The notes beneath the pieces are model-generated. The model ran no database searches. It was not told the origin of the DNA and was given only the letters and a program-made list of their open reading frames with translations. A stretch of 64,000 nt of DNA from Alistipes sp. (GTDB lineage Bacteria > Bacteroidota > Bacteroidia > Bacteroidales > Rikenellaceae): the NCBI GenBank assembly GCA_017520545.1, contig JAFXFM010000018.1, positions 62,001 to 126,000 on the forward strand, read 5' to 3'. The translations under genes and the position numbers were made by a program. Below are positions 1 to 9,343 of the stretch, piece after piece; the first letter of the stretch is position 1, and each line of letters starts with the position of its first letter.

Positions 1-52
1 ACGAGAGTGGCGCAAACTCCTCAATTGGAGCGATTATATCCCTGATTTTCAT
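1..52 (-). CDS. Nif3-like dinuclear metal protein, N-terminal fragment (runs off window)
   Basis: Seen: an ATG at 52-50 on the minus strand opens a frame that reads MKIRDIIAPIEEFAPLS before the window ends. Family knowledge: this matches the start of Nif3/YqfO-type (NIF3-like dinuclear metal centre) proteins, whose exact biochemical role is uncertain. It lies 11 bp downstream of the MerR gene on the same strand and probably closes that operon. Only 17 codons are visible, so the call rests on the N-terminal signature alone. Confidence 0.6.
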   Translation of the reverse strand, partial: MKIRDIIAPIEEFAPLS

Positions 53-63
53 TCGCTTACGAT

Positions 64-852
64 TTAGAAAAGTGTCTGTTCGTAGAATGGGAAAAGCGGA
101 CGTTCAACAACGCCCTCCTCGCCTATCAACTTACGACGAGGTGTGCGTTTCTTCCTCGGCTTTGCGCCAGGAACAGGCTTCACTTCAGGTTGCGCAACTT
201 CCTCCGTAGCGGGCTCTGTAGCGGGCTCTGTAGCGGGCTCTGTTGCAGGCTCGGCTGACTCTGAAATAGACTCCGAAATAGACTCCTCAACCGATTTGGC
301 TGCGGGCTCGTCAGCAGGTTTTTCGGCAAACTTCTTCTCCTCGAAAATATCCTCGATTGTAACCTCGGCAGTTGGCTCAATAATCGGGTCGGCAGCCGAC
401 TCGGCAACCTCAACAGTCGGCTCTTCCGCGACTTCAACAATCGGCTCGGCAACCTCAACAATCGGCTCGGCAACCTGCTCCTCAACGAGTGGCTCCTCGA
501 CAACATCTTCGTCCGAAAGTGGCTCTCCAAGGCTATTGCGCATATCCACAAGCTTTGCTCGCAGAGATTGCAGCTGCTCCAAGAGTTTGATATCCGAGTC
601 ATTCTTCTCCGCCTCGATATTGCGCTTACGCATAGCCTTCTGCGCCCCCTCGATAGTCATTTTCTTCTCCTTCAAAAGGTGGTGAATACGCTTCAATCGC
701 TCGATATCCTGCGGCGAGAACATTCTGTTTCCCTTGGCATTGCGCTTCGGACGCAAGCAACTGAATTGTGAACACCAATAGCGAATCAGAGATGGCTCGA
801 CATCGAACATCTCGGTAACTTCGCCCATAGAATAGTAGAGTTTTTGTGCCAT
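64..852 (-). CDS. MerR-family transcriptional regulator with long repetitive acidic tail
   Basis: The first ~80 of 262 residues form a MerR-type winged helix-turn-helix (YYSMGEVTEMFDVEPSLIRY, then a helix with RNAKGNRMFSPQDIERL). Family knowledge: such proteins bind promoter DNA as dimers. No effector domain follows. Residues ~110-230 are low complexity and acidic, with repeated VEVAEPI units and four EPAT units encoded by 12-bp tandem repeats near 205-250. A short basic stretch (PRKKRTPRRK) precedes the C-terminus. Bacteroidales carry many short MerR proteins of this kind with unknown targets. The gene starts 4 bp after the methyltransferase stop, so it is cotranscribed. Confidence 0.85.
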   Translation of the reverse strand: MAQKLYYSMGEVTEMFDVEPSLIRYWCSQFSCLRPKRNAKGNRMFSPQDIERLKRIHHLLKEKKMTIEGAQKAMRKRNIEAEKNDSDIKLLEQLQSLRAKLVDMRNSLGEPLSDEDVVEEPLVEEQVAEPIVEVAEPIVEVAEEPTVEVAESAADPIIEPTAEVTIEDIFEEKKFAEKPADEPAAKSVEESISESISESAEPATEPATEPATEPATEEVAQPEVKPVPGAKPRKKRTPRRKLIGEEGVVERPLFPFYEQTLF

Positions 853-856
853 ATTT

Positions 857-2224
857 TTACATATTCATTATTTTCAACGAATTGGGATAGAGGTTATTAC
901 ACCTTGCACCCACTCTTTTGACAAAGCCCAAGGCTCGGCCTTCGTGCGTTACGAGGTTTATACCCTCAACCATATCGCCAACAGCAATATCACGCTTGCG
1001 GAGATAGTCCAACGCCCTCGTTTCGTCCAATTCCTCGGTAGCAACTGCCTCACGTCGCAAACCGACGTACTGCGACAACGCCCAATCGGGTTTCATCTTA
1101 CCCTTAAAAATCTGTCCCATAGCCACGCCCGAATAGATAGCCGTAAGCCCTTCGGACAGCGCCTGCACCGCCTTATACTGCTCGGTACGATAGGCATATA
1201 TTGTATCGGCAACCACCGCGAAAGTGTGCTTATCCGCCGCTTGCAACCACCGTACCAACTCTTGTCGTGAGGTTTTATCCACCTCCTGCATCACCTTTTT
1301 TCGCGCCTTCGGAGTGCGCTGCGTCGTAGGCTCCGCCTTGCGTGCTACAGCCACAAACAACCCCTCGCTATCGGTCCGGTGAGGGAAGAATCGGAAGGTC
1401 TGAAACGCTCCAACCTCGCCCTTCACTATGCCCCAAGTATCCTCTATATCAACACTCTGTGAAGGTTCAAACACATTACCCATCTCCTCGATAAAGGTTT
1501 GCAAAACTCCCTCATCTTCCTCCTCATTGAAGGTACAGGTGCTATAAATAAATAGTCCTCCCTCTTTGAGTGATTGCCACGCTTCACGCACAATAGAGAG
1601 CTGTCGTGCCGCGCACATTTTTACCGCCTCCTCGCTCCAATCTTCGCGGGCAGTCTCCTCCTTACGGAACATTCCCTCGCCCGAGCAAGGTGCATCGACC
1701 GCCACCACGTCAAACCAGCCTTCGAACTGCGCAATATGCTCGGGTGCATTGTTGGTAACCAAGACGTTACCCATACCCCACTTTCGCACATTATCCGCCA
1801 AAACATTGGCTCGGGAGCGCACATATTCGTTCGCAACGACCAACCCCTCTTCGCCTACGGCCGTCGAGTATATCGTGGTCTTGCCACCTGGTGCCGAACA
1901 CATATCCAAGACGCGTTTGCCACGTAAATCCTCCTGCGAAATGATGTGGTCTATAAATTGCGAAGCCGCCTCCTGCACGTAGTATGCGCCGGCGTGAAAT
2001 GCCGTATCAAGAGTAAATGATGGGCGCTCACCCAATTTACGTCCCCATTTGCTCCAAGCTATCGCCTCGCCACTACTCCACACACCCACCTCGCCACACT
2101 TGACAGGATTTAGGCGCACGGCCACGGGCGATGCTGAGTCGAGGGCTTCAAAAAGGTGTTCAGCCTCCTCGACTCCCAACTGCTTTCGCATACGCTCCGT
2201 AAAGGCGACAGGCAATGCTCTCAT
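857..2224 (-). CDS. RsmF-like rRNA (cytosine-C5) methyltransferase
   Basis: A 455-residue SAM-dependent m5C methyltransferase of the NOL1/NOP2/Sun (RsmF/RsmB) family, expected to modify a cytosine in 16S rRNA. The SAM-binding motif SAPGGKTT is at residues ~110-117. The Pro-Cys motif of the active site (PCSGEGMF) is at ~179-186, and the catalytic STCT loop at ~228-231. The C-terminal ~150 residues (with HTFAVVADTIYAY and LGFVKRVG) fit the PUA-like RNA-binding region of RsmF. It is packed 3 bp after the deoxynucleoside kinase and 4 bp before the MerR gene. The exact target base cannot be read from sequence. Confidence 0.92.
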   Translation of the reverse strand: MRALPVAFTERMRKQLGVEEAEHLFEALDSASPVAVRLNPVKCGEVGVWSSGEAIAWSKWGRKLGERPSFTLDTAFHAGAYYVQEAASQFIDHIISQEDLRGKRVLDMCSAPGGKTTIYSTAVGEEGLVVANEYVRSRANVLADNVRKWGMGNVLVTNNAPEHIAQFEGWFDVVAVDAPCSGEGMFRKEETAREDWSEEAVKMCAARQLSIVREAWQSLKEGGLFIYSTCTFNEEEDEGVLQTFIEEMGNVFEPSQSVDIEDTWGIVKGEVGAFQTFRFFPHRTDSEGLFVAVARKAEPTTQRTPKARKKVMQEVDKTSRQELVRWLQAADKHTFAVVADTIYAYRTEQYKAVQALSEGLTAIYSGVAMGQIFKGKMKPDWALSQYVGLRREAVATEELDETRALDYLRKRDIAVGDMVEGINLVTHEGRALGFVKRVGARCNNLYPNSLKIMNM

Positions 2225-2227
2225 CTG

Positions 2228-2842
2228 CTACTTCTGCGATGCTTTGATAGCGTCCAATCGCTCGTAGAGCGCCTCCAAAACCTTGACATTCTCCACGAAG
2301 TCCTCGGTATCCTTGTCGATAACAAACACCTCGCCCTTGTAGTGATTTTCAATCCAATCGTTGTAGCGATTGTTCAGACGGTCGAGATAGCCAACCTCGA
2401 TATTCTGCTCGTAGTCGCGACCACGCTTGCATATCTGCTTCACGAGTGTAGGCACACTCGCCTTCAAATAGATAAGAAGGTCGGGCTGCGGAATAAGATT
2501 GGTCGAAATATCGAACAACTTCATATACGTTCCGAAGTCGCGCGACGACATTGAGCCCATCTGATGAAGGTTGCCCGCAAAGATGTGGGCGTCCTCGTAG
2601 ATGGTGCGGTCCTGGAAGATATCCTCCGAGCCATCAGCCAGCATATCCATTGTCTGACGAATACGGCTTGCAAGGAAGTGTACCTGAAACTGGAACGCCC
2701 AGCGATTCATATCCTCGTAGAAGTCGTTGATATAAGGATTGTCGATATCCTCATAGTACGCTTTTGCACCGTAGTGCTTGGTCAAAATCTCGGTCAGCGT
2801 AGTCTTGCCGCTACCGATATTTCCTGCAATTGCTATATACAT
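2228..2842 (-). CDS. deoxynucleoside kinase
   Basis: A 204-residue kinase of the dNK/dGK/dCK family, which phosphorylates deoxynucleosides for nucleotide salvage in the cytosol. The P-loop GNIGSGKT is at residues 7-14. The DRTIYEDAHIFA segment supplies the catalytic/substrate Asp-Arg pair, and RGRDYEQNI forms the LID region. Length is typical for bacterial deoxyadenosine/deoxyguanosine kinases. Nucleoside preference cannot be settled from the motifs. It lies in a minus-strand operon between a lipoprotein gene and the rRNA methyltransferase. Confidence 0.9.
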   Translation of the reverse strand: MYIAIAGNIGSGKTTLTEILTKHYGAKAYYEDIDNPYINDFYEDMNRWAFQFQVHFLASRIRQTMDMLADGSEDIFQDRTIYEDAHIFAGNLHQMGSMSSRDFGTYMKLFDISTNLIPQPDLLIYLKASVPTLVKQICKRGRDYEQNIEVGYLDRLNNRYNDWIENHYKGEVFVIDKDTEDFVENVKVLEALYERLDAIKASQK

Positions 2843-2862
2843 ATTATTGGGTTGATTGTTAT

Positions 2863-3429
2863 TTATCTCTTCTCAAATGGGAATTTCTTCAAAAGCTCCA
2901 CAATCTCTTCGCCTCTATATCTGTCGTCGTTCTCCCAAACCACATCGACACGCGCTATAACACTTCGCGTATCTCTATATTGCGGACTATACAGATTGCA
3001 AACAGCTATTTTCTGGTAGAAAATTTTATTCTCAGGCGTAAATCCGGAGAATACAACCATACCATTTTTTGAAAACTCGTATGTGATTCTATTTCCATCG
3101 CGCTCCAAGAAGTACTTCTCTTCGTCGAATAGCGATTTCTCGGTACGACCACCGTGGTTAAATCGCGCCGATGCAGCAACTTCGATTCTTCCATCTTTCG
3201 ACACGAACAATTGCTTTTCATCATCACCACTCCGCATCATAGGTACCTCCAAGAAGGTAGGATAGCTGTAACAGTAGCCATATTTGTAGTTCTTGTACAT
3301 ATTGTAACCCAGCGACGTATCTTCATCAAGCATAAAGATATCGCTATTTTTATTGCCCATATCGATACAGCCACTAAACAATACGGTCGATATCGCTACA
3401 ATAAGCAGGGCTAACACTCTATTCTTCAT
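2863..3429 (-). CDS. small lipoprotein of unknown function
   Basis: I chose the ATG at 3429 because it gives a clean lipoprotein signal (MKNRVLALLIVAISTVLFSGC, lipobox Cys ~21) and is preceded by AAGGAGGAAT, an unusually good Shine-Dalgarno for this genome. An in-frame ATG seven codons upstream would spoil the signal peptide. The mature part (~168 residues) has no family I recognise. It contains YGYCYSYP and the motif RYRGEEIVELLKKFPF, and looks like a compact periplasmic/outer-membrane-anchored domain. It lies between trkA and the deoxynucleoside kinase, with gaps of 20-27 bp. Confidence 0.75.
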   Translation of the reverse strand: MKNRVLALLIVAISTVLFSGCIDMGNKNSDIFMLDEDTSLGYNMYKNYKYGYCYSYPTFLEVPMMRSGDDEKQLFVSKDGRIEVAASARFNHGGRTEKSLFDEEKYFLERDGNRITYEFSKNGMVVFSGFTPENKIFYQKIAVCNLYSPQYRDTRSVIARVDVVWENDDRYRGEEIVELLKKFPFEKR

Positions 3430-3456
3430 AATTCCTCCTTCTTGTTTCACTCTTTA

Positions 3457-4794
3457 TTAATTAAAGTAGTAGCCGACTTTCGAGATAGCCGAAGGCATTG
3501 CAAAGACCACAACTCTATCGTACGCCGTAATTTTGGTGTCGCCCGATGCTATAAAGACCTTGTCGCCTCGTACTACGCCACCGATAGTAACATCGGCAGG
3601 CAAGCCCAAATCGCGTATAGCGGCCTTTGTTGCTGGCGAATTTGGCTTTACAATAAACTCCAAGACCTCGGCATCGCTTCCAGTGAGGCACTTGATAGCA
3701 AGCACGTCGGTGGACATCGTGAAGCGGAATATGTTCGAAGCCGAAACCATCTTCTTGTTGATTATGGTATCCACGCCCACCGAGTCTGCCAAGTTGATGT
3801 AGTTGAGATTCTCCACCTCGGCGATAACCTTCTTGGCTCCCATACGCTTGGCGAGCATCGCTGCCAAGATATTGGTTTCGCTACGTCCCGTAACCGCTAC
3901 AAAGGCGTCCATATTCAATAAGCCCTCCTCCATCATAGCCTCGATATTACGACCATCCTCATTGATGATAAGAGTCTTTTCGAGCTGCTCCGCCAAACGG
4001 TACGCCTTTTCGGCGTTATAGTCTATAAGTTTGATGTTCACGTCGTTCTGCATAGCCTGTGCAATCTGCACGCCAATACGCGAACCGCCCAAAATCATCA
4101 TATTCTTGATATGCACATCACCTTGTCCCGACAATGCCATAATATCTTTGATAGCGTTGTGTCGAGCAATAATATAGAGCATATCGCCTACCATATATGT
4201 ATCGGCTCCGTGCGGAATGATAGTCTTACCGCCACGCGAAATGGCAACCGTACGATAAGGAGAATCCTCCTCGACGGTAAAGCTCGACAACTCGCGACCT
4301 ACAAGTGGCGAGGTTGGCTCCAAGCGGAATACCAGCAACGAAAGACGTCCTCCCGAGAAATCTACAAACTCCGTCGTGGAGGTGTGTCCCAACAACGAGA
4401 TAACCTCCTCGGCAGCAATCTGCTCGGGATAGAACATATAGTCGATGCCCATATTGATAAACATCTCCTTATTGTTCGGTTCGAGGTACTCGTTATTGTC
4501 GATGCGGGCAATTGCCTTCTTTGCACCGAGCTGCTTCGCCATAATTGCCGAGAGGATATTTGTGTTCTCCACCGGATGCACCGCAATAAATAGGTCGCAC
4601 TTTCGCACCGCCGCCTTGCGCAATATGGCAAATGTCGTGGAGTCGCCCTCGACAGTGATTACATCGGCAAGACTGGCGACATCAGCCAACGCCTTCGAGT
4701 CAGTATCGATAACGGTAATATCGTGGCCATTACCACCCAACATCTTAGCCAAATGGCTGCCCATCTCTCCTACTCCTGCAATAACGATTTTCAT
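3457..4794 (-). CDS. trkA: Trk potassium uptake regulatory subunit TrkA
   Basis: A 445-residue peripheral membrane protein that binds NAD(H)/nucleotides and gates a TrkH/KtrB potassium channel. Two tandem TrkA-N Rossmann units are visible: MKIVIAGVGEMGSHLAKML at the N-terminus and MMILGGSRIGVQIAQAM near residue ~230. Each is followed by a TrkA-C (RCK-C) domain. The duplicated layout is the full-length TrkA form rather than the short KtrA. No TrkH partner is in the window. It is first gene of the operon, with a promoter at 4836-4864. Confidence 0.93.
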   Translation of the reverse strand: MKIVIAGVGEMGSHLAKMLGGNGHDITVIDTDSKALADVASLADVITVEGDSTTFAILRKAAVRKCDLFIAVHPVENTNILSAIMAKQLGAKKAIARIDNNEYLEPNNKEMFINMGIDYMFYPEQIAAEEVISLLGHTSTTEFVDFSGGRLSLLVFRLEPTSPLVGRELSSFTVEEDSPYRTVAISRGGKTIIPHGADTYMVGDMLYIIARHNAIKDIMALSGQGDVHIKNMMILGGSRIGVQIAQAMQNDVNIKLIDYNAEKAYRLAEQLEKTLIINEDGRNIEAMMEEGLLNMDAFVAVTGRSETNILAAMLAKRMGAKKVIAEVENLNYINLADSVGVDTIINKKMVSASNIFRFTMSTDVLAIKCLTGSDAEVLEFIVKPNSPATKAAIRDLGLPADVTIGGVVRGDKVFIASGDTKITAYDRVVVFAMPSAISKVGYYFN

Positions 4795-4835
4795 AATTTC
4801 GCAAAATATGTACGCTCTACGCGTAATTTAACTCA

Positions 4836-4864
4836 CAAATATAGCAAAAATTTATTACAACCAA
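4836..4864 (-). promoter_or_regulatory. Bacteroidota promoter for trkA operon
   Basis: On the minus strand TATATTTG (4843-4836) is preceded by TTG (4864-4862) with an 18-bp spacer, matching the TTG-N19-TAnnTTTG promoter of Bacteroidota. The predicted start leaves a ~35-nt leader before trkA. Confidence 0.6.
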
Positions 4865-4930
4865 CACCCATAACAAAATAAAAATCTTGTTTTTACAAAA
4901 TTTACCTACACTAATATATAGGGGCTCTCG

Positions 4931-4974
4931 CAAATAAAAAACGAGGTTGGCTTTTCGAGCCAACCTCATTTTTA
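4931..4974 (-). terminator. intrinsic terminator after ppiD
   Basis: A perfect 10-bp stem (GAGGTTGGCT/AGCCAACCTC, 4943-4967) with a 5-nt loop is flanked by an A-run on the left and a T-run on the right. Read on the minus strand it has a strong U-tract and ends the ppiD transcript. Confidence 0.8.
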
Positions 4975-4991
4975 TATAAGTTGTATAACTA

Positions 4992-6998
4992 TTAGAAGTA
5001 GCGTACTGTGCCATCTACAAGATTCGCAGCCTGATTAACAGCCCACATTGCACGGTTTGCCGCCATAGCCTCGGTCTGTGCCTGAGCCTTAACACGCTCC
5101 GCCTCGGCGCTCTGCGTATCCGCTACGGTAACCTCATCAACAATGATTGCATAGACACCACTCTTGCCCTCGATAAGCGGAAGAAGCTTACCCTTGTTCT
5201 CGGCAGTAACAGTACCCAAAGCTCCAATAACACGTGGCTCCATACCGATACCCGAGATAACATTCGACGATGTCTTTGCACCCGAGAACTCCTTAACCTT
5301 TACGCCTGCATTTGCAGCGATAGCGTCCACGTCGGCACCCTGCATCTTCTCCTTCAAGATAGCAGCCTTCTTCTGTGCCATAAGCAATGGCTTAATCTCC
5401 GAAGCAGCCTTATCAAGAGACTTGTACTCCTCCTCGTCGATAGCAGTAACAACCGCTACAACATAGTCCTCACCGAGTTTGATAATGTCCGAAACATCGC
5501 CAACCTCAGCCTCGTTAGCCCAACGAACAACCTCGATAGAGTTAGCCAAGCCCGGAACATTGCGGCTTGTCTTGTTGATATTCATAGACGATGTAGGAAC
5601 CGAAGCAGCCGCCTCATTGAAGCCCTCCAATGTGCCCTTAGCATTACGCGAGAAGTCGCAAACCTCCTTGTAAAGAGCGTCCTTGGTCGCCTTCGAAGCG
5701 TAGATGTGGTGTGTCTGTGTAGCAAGACGGTAGTGGCGAGCCTTCTGATCAACCTTCAAAACCTTGAAAATCTGAATTGCACCACCGAGGCTTACCTTCA
5801 CTACATCGTTAGCCTTTGCGTTAGCCAACTTCTTTGCCAACTCTGCCGGCAACATCGAGCAGCTAACCTCGCCCACCTCAGCAAACGAACCCTGAGGTGC
5901 CAACGATGCAAAGTTTGCACCCGGAACCTTTGCTGCGATGTAGAGGCTGTCAGCCAACTTCTCCTCGCTGCGTGGAAGAGCAATCTGCTGCAACTCAACA
6001 CTCTTTGGAGCCAAGAGAGTCTCGGCTACACGCGAAGCGTACCACTCATCACCCTGCAACTCAGGTCCAAACATCTTACCTGCGCGGAGAGCCTTCGCCT
6101 CGTCCGATGGAAGCGACTCCTCCGATACGAAACTGCCAGCAAGCGATGCGTAGCTCTTTCCTACAACGTAACCTGCGACGTCCTTTGTAGCAGCAAAGTC
6201 TGCGGCTGTTGTCTTTGCAAGAGTCTCAACTGCTGCCTTATCGGAATCCGACGGCTCATTCTCGAAATGAGCGTAACGAACTGTGCGATAAGGAGTCTGC
6301 TTGTAGTTAGCCTTGTTAGCCTCGTAATACTTCTTGATCTCGCTATTAGATACTGTTACGAGCGAATCTGCTACCGACGAATAGTTGCAAGCAACGTAAC
6401 GTCCCTTGTAGGTATTGTTCTCGGCAACAAGACCATTCTCCACCATAAGAGCGTTAGCGTATGCACCACTACGCACCAAGTCCATATACTTTCCGGTCAT
6501 ACGGTCGGTGTAGATCTGTTTCTCCAACAAATTCCAAATGTACTGGCGCTGCGCATCTTCCTCCGAGCCTTGGAGGAAGCTACTCAACATAGCAGGATCG
6601 TACTGACCATTTACGCCAAAAATTGCATTCAAAACATTCGACGAAATCTCGCCCTTCAACATCTTCTCGCGCTCGGCAGGGGTAACAACCAAGCCAAGTT
6701 TCTCCATATTCGGAGCCAATACACGGTCGAACAAGAGAGTCTGCCAGGTCATCGAGATAAGCTGTGCCGACTGATCATAGTTTGCATTGTCATTACCATT
6801 CAAAGCACGCATCTCCTCGTAAGCTGCATAGAATGTCGAATAAGGAATCTCTTCACCATTGATTTCGCCCACTACCGGGTCCTTACCCTGATTACGGTTT
6901 CCCAAAAAGTCGCCCAAAACGAATGCCAAAAGCGTAACGCCAATGATAATCGAAAGTACGACACCCAATTTGGTTCTTAAATTGTTTAAACTCAACAT
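4992..6998 (-). CDS. PpiD-like membrane-anchored peptidyl-prolyl isomerase/chaperone
   Basis: A 668-residue periplasmic folding factor held by one N-terminal membrane helix (residues ~10-32, LGVVLSIIIGVTLLAFVLG). A SurA-N-like chaperone region follows (residues ~40-180), beginning GEINGEEIPYSTFYAAYEEM. A divergent parvulin-like segment lies around residues ~330-450 and the C-terminal half is mostly helical. The layout matches PpiD, which assists outer-membrane protein folding at the inner membrane. It is the last gene of the envelope run with CBS/DUF21 protein and LptC. Isomerase activity is doubtful because the parvulin core is weakly conserved by eye. Confidence 0.85.
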   Translation of the reverse strand: MLSLNNLRTKLGVVLSIIIGVTLLAFVLGDFLGNRNQGKDPVVGEINGEEIPYSTFYAAYEEMRALNGNDNANYDQSAQLISMTWQTLLFDRVLAPNMEKLGLVVTPAEREKMLKGEISSNVLNAIFGVNGQYDPAMLSSFLQGSEEDAQRQYIWNLLEKQIYTDRMTGKYMDLVRSGAYANALMVENGLVAENNTYKGRYVACNYSSVADSLVTVSNSEIKKYYEANKANYKQTPYRTVRYAHFENEPSDSDKAAVETLAKTTAADFAATKDVAGYVVGKSYASLAGSFVSEESLPSDEAKALRAGKMFGPELQGDEWYASRVAETLLAPKSVELQQIALPRSEEKLADSLYIAAKVPGANFASLAPQGSFAEVGEVSCSMLPAELAKKLANAKANDVVKVSLGGAIQIFKVLKVDQKARHYRLATQTHHIYASKATKDALYKEVCDFSRNAKGTLEGFNEAAASVPTSSMNINKTSRNVPGLANSIEVVRWANEAEVGDVSDIIKLGEDYVVAVVTAIDEEEYKSLDKAASEIKPLLMAQKKAAILKEKMQGADVDAIAANAGVKVKEFSGAKTSSNVISGIGMEPRVIGALGTVTAENKGKLLPLIEGKSGVYAIIVDEVTVADTQSAEAERVKAQAQTEAMAANRAMWAVNQAANLVDGTVRYF

Positions 6999-7049
6999 AA
7001 TAACTACTATTTAATACTTAATTTTGTCTTTTCCAACGGTTTTAACCTT

Positions 7050-7057
7050 CAAAGGTA
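7050..7057 (-). promoter_or_regulatory. -7 promoter box for ppiD
   Basis: TACCTTTG on the minus strand, ~50 bp upstream of the ppiD ATG, matches TAnnTTTG. No clear TTG partner is visible, so this is a moderate call. Confidence 0.45.
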
Positions 7058-7109
7058 AAAATTTTATTTTTATTTCCGCCCTTTTTTGTCATTTTTTTAT
7101 CGTCATAGA

Positions 7110-8390
7110 CTATTTTTTCGAAATAATCTCCACTCTTGCCAACTCAATGCGCGAACGTGTTGTTCTCAAAATTTTAATTCTCAGTCCGTCGAACTCCATC
7201 ACCGTACCCGCCGTAGGCAACTCCTCGTAGCGCGAAATTATATATCCCGCCAAAGTATCATACTCGTCGCTCTCGGGTATTCCAATCTCATACTTCTCGT
7301 TCAGATACTCCACCTCCAAACGACACGAGAAGACATACTCACGCTCCGAAATACGCTTCTCCACCATATCGGATTTATCGTGTTCGTCCTCAATCTCACC
7401 AAAGATCTGCTCCAACACATCCTCCAACGATATAATTCCCGCCGTACCGCCAAACTCGTCTATCACAACCGCAATGCTACTCTTGTTCTTGGTGAACTGT
7501 GTAAGCAAATCCTGCAAAGGCAATGTTTCGGCCACGTAATCGACCTTTATCAACGCCTCCTCGATACTCTTTGGTCGCTCAAAAAGACTCTTCGAATTGA
7601 CATATCCAACGATATTATCTATCGAGTCGCGCCATACAAAAATTCGGGAGTACATAGTCTCCACAAAGCGGTTTGTCAGCTCCTCCATCGTGCAGTCATC
7701 GATATCCACCGCCTCGACATCTACACGCGATACCATAGCATCACGCACCCTCAAATCGGCAAAGTCCAAAGCGTTCTGGAACATCTTGATATCGTTATCC
7801 GCCTCCGAAGCCTGCTCCGACAAGTTATTGTTTTCGAGCAGACTCTCCAAGTCGCTACGGTCGAACTCAATATGACGCTCCGTGTCGCTTGTCTTACGAC
7901 CCACAAGGCGCAAAAGCCCATACGAAATGAGAGCCGTAGCACGAGTTATCGGATAGAGCAAGATGTAGAAGAAGTACATCACGGGCGAGAGGTATCGGTA
8001 GTAGAAGTTCGGATTACTTCTGAATACCGACTTTGGCAGATACTCACCCAAGAAGATAATGATAATGGTAGGAATAATAGTTTCGAGGAGTATAGAGCCC
8101 TCCTGCAACGAGGTCCAGCCCATAAGCTTTGCAAACTCCCGCAACACCATCGACAGGCACATCGAATAGAGCACAAGCGCGATGTTGTTTCCCACCAAAA
8201 TTGTGGATATATAGACACCCTCATTGCGCGAAAAGAGCCCCGCAATATAGTCGAACATTCGACTCTGCTTGCGGTCTATCTCCAAGCGCAGGCGATTTTT
8301 GTTAAGGAAGGCGATCTCCATTCCCGAGAAGAATGCCGACAAAATCACCATAACCAGCACAACGGCCATTGAAACATATATATTTCCCAT
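7110..8390 (-). CDS. DUF21/CBS/CorC-HlyC family membrane protein (GldE-like)
   Basis: A 426-residue inner-membrane protein. An N-terminal DUF21 (CNNM) region with about four hydrophobic helices spans residues ~1-190. A pair of CBS domains follows at ~200-335 (MVSRVDVEAVDIDD ... SSIAVVIDEFGGTAGIISLED), then a C-terminal CorC/HlyC transporter-associated domain (~345-420, YDTLAGYIISR). Relatives are annotated as hemolysins, Mg/Co efflux proteins or gliding protein GldE; transport of divalent cations is the likelier role. The start is separated from the lptC stop by one base, implying translational coupling. Confidence 0.88.
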   Translation of the reverse strand: MGNIYVSMAVVLVMVILSAFFSGMEIAFLNKNRLRLEIDRKQSRMFDYIAGLFSRNEGVYISTILVGNNIALVLYSMCLSMVLREFAKLMGWTSLQEGSILLETIIPTIIIIFLGEYLPKSVFRSNPNFYYRYLSPVMYFFYILLYPITRATALISYGLLRLVGRKTSDTERHIEFDRSDLESLLENNNLSEQASEADNDIKMFQNALDFADLRVRDAMVSRVDVEAVDIDDCTMEELTNRFVETMYSRIFVWRDSIDNIVGYVNSKSLFERPKSIEEALIKVDYVAETLPLQDLLTQFTKNKSSIAVVIDEFGGTAGIISLEDVLEQIFGEIEDEHDKSDMVEKRISEREYVFSCRLEVEYLNEKYEIGIPESDEYDTLAGYIISRYEELPTAGTVMEFDGLRIKILRTTRSRIELARVEIISKK

Positions 8391-8391
8391 A

Positions 8392-9315
8392 CTACTCCGA
8401 CTTTGTATCCGTTGCTTTATGTGTATTCACACGCTCCGACAAGTTTTTCTGACGCGGCTCGCCCATACGTACCGGTCTTTGCGGTTGCGCAGGTTTTGGT
8501 TGATGAATAGCCGGCTTAGGTGCAACAGGACCATTTGGTCGCATCTGTGGACGAGCTTGCGGAGTTGCCTGCGGCTTTGTTTCCGGTCGGGCCTGTGGTT
8601 GTGGTTGTGGCTGACGCTGAGGCTTTACCTGAGGCTCGCTTTGAGCCTTCTCTGATTGCTCCTTCGTTGAAGCGCCATTAAGTTGCTTCGGCTCTCCGGG
8701 GAAGAGTTCCTCTCCTTCATCTCCATCATCACCGGACTTTGCCTCTGCCTGTAACTGCTCGGCATCGACCTGCATACGCCCCTTCCAACGACGGAAGCGT
8801 GGCTCATTCATCTCCTCGTCCGACTCGAAGCCCTCACCAATAAGTTCATCGGTCGCTGTTACGAGTTTGGTATCGACATTCGAGTATATTCGTTTTGTTA
8901 CCGAGTTCCAAAATAGCTGTTGCGTATAGACTTTGGTACCATCGTGCTTGGTGATGACAACATCACCCTTCGCCTCCCACAACTTACGCTTCTCGTAATA
9001 AATAGCGTAGTTTGCCACCAACACGGCATTTACCGTGGTGAGCGAATCGTCCTGATAGGTCGTAATGGAGATACCCTTGCGGAACTCACGATATGGATCA
9101 CGACCCAAAGTGTAACCTTCGAGCAGAGGCGTAGTAAACAGATAGGACTTGCGACCATTCTCCGACATTATAATTGTGAGGTCGTTGCTCTCCTCGGTTC
9201 TTACGCCGTCGAGCGACTCCTCAGTTTCGGTCGGTTGAGAGTTGCAAGAGAATAGCAAGATAGCACTTCCGACAAGAAGTGCTACCATAGCTATCCTATG
9301 CAATATAGATGACAT
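8392..9315 (-). CDS. lptC: LPS export protein LptC with Pro/Gln-rich C-terminal extension
   Basis: A 307-residue lipoprotein (lipobox ILLFSC, Cys ~24). The LptC beta-jellyroll is visible at residues ~45-175: GISITTYQDDSLTTVNA, then YYEKRKLWEAKGDVVITKHD and the metal-independent repeat AGDV/KVYTQQLFWN. In other bacteria LptC hands lipopolysaccharide from LptBFG to the LptA bridge. After residue ~190 comes ~110 residues rich in Pro, Gln, Arg and Lys (QPQPQPQARPETKPQATPQ), not part of the usual LptC fold. It sits between a TPR protein and the CBS protein in one operon. Confidence 0.85.
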   Translation of the reverse strand: MSSILHRIAMVALLVGSAILLFSCNSQPTETEESLDGVRTEESNDLTIIMSENGRKSYLFTTPLLEGYTLGRDPYREFRKGISITTYQDDSLTTVNAVLVANYAIYYEKRKLWEAKGDVVITKHDGTKVYTQQLFWNSVTKRIYSNVDTKLVTATDELIGEGFESDEEMNEPRFRRWKGRMQVDAEQLQAEAKSGDDGDEGEELFPGEPKQLNGASTKEQSEKAQSEPQVKPQRQPQPQPQARPETKPQATPQARPQMRPNGPVAPKPAIHQPKPAQPQRPVRMGEPRQKNLSERVNTHKATDTKSE

Positions 9316-9343
9316 ATCTGTCCTATCTTATATATAAGGTAGA

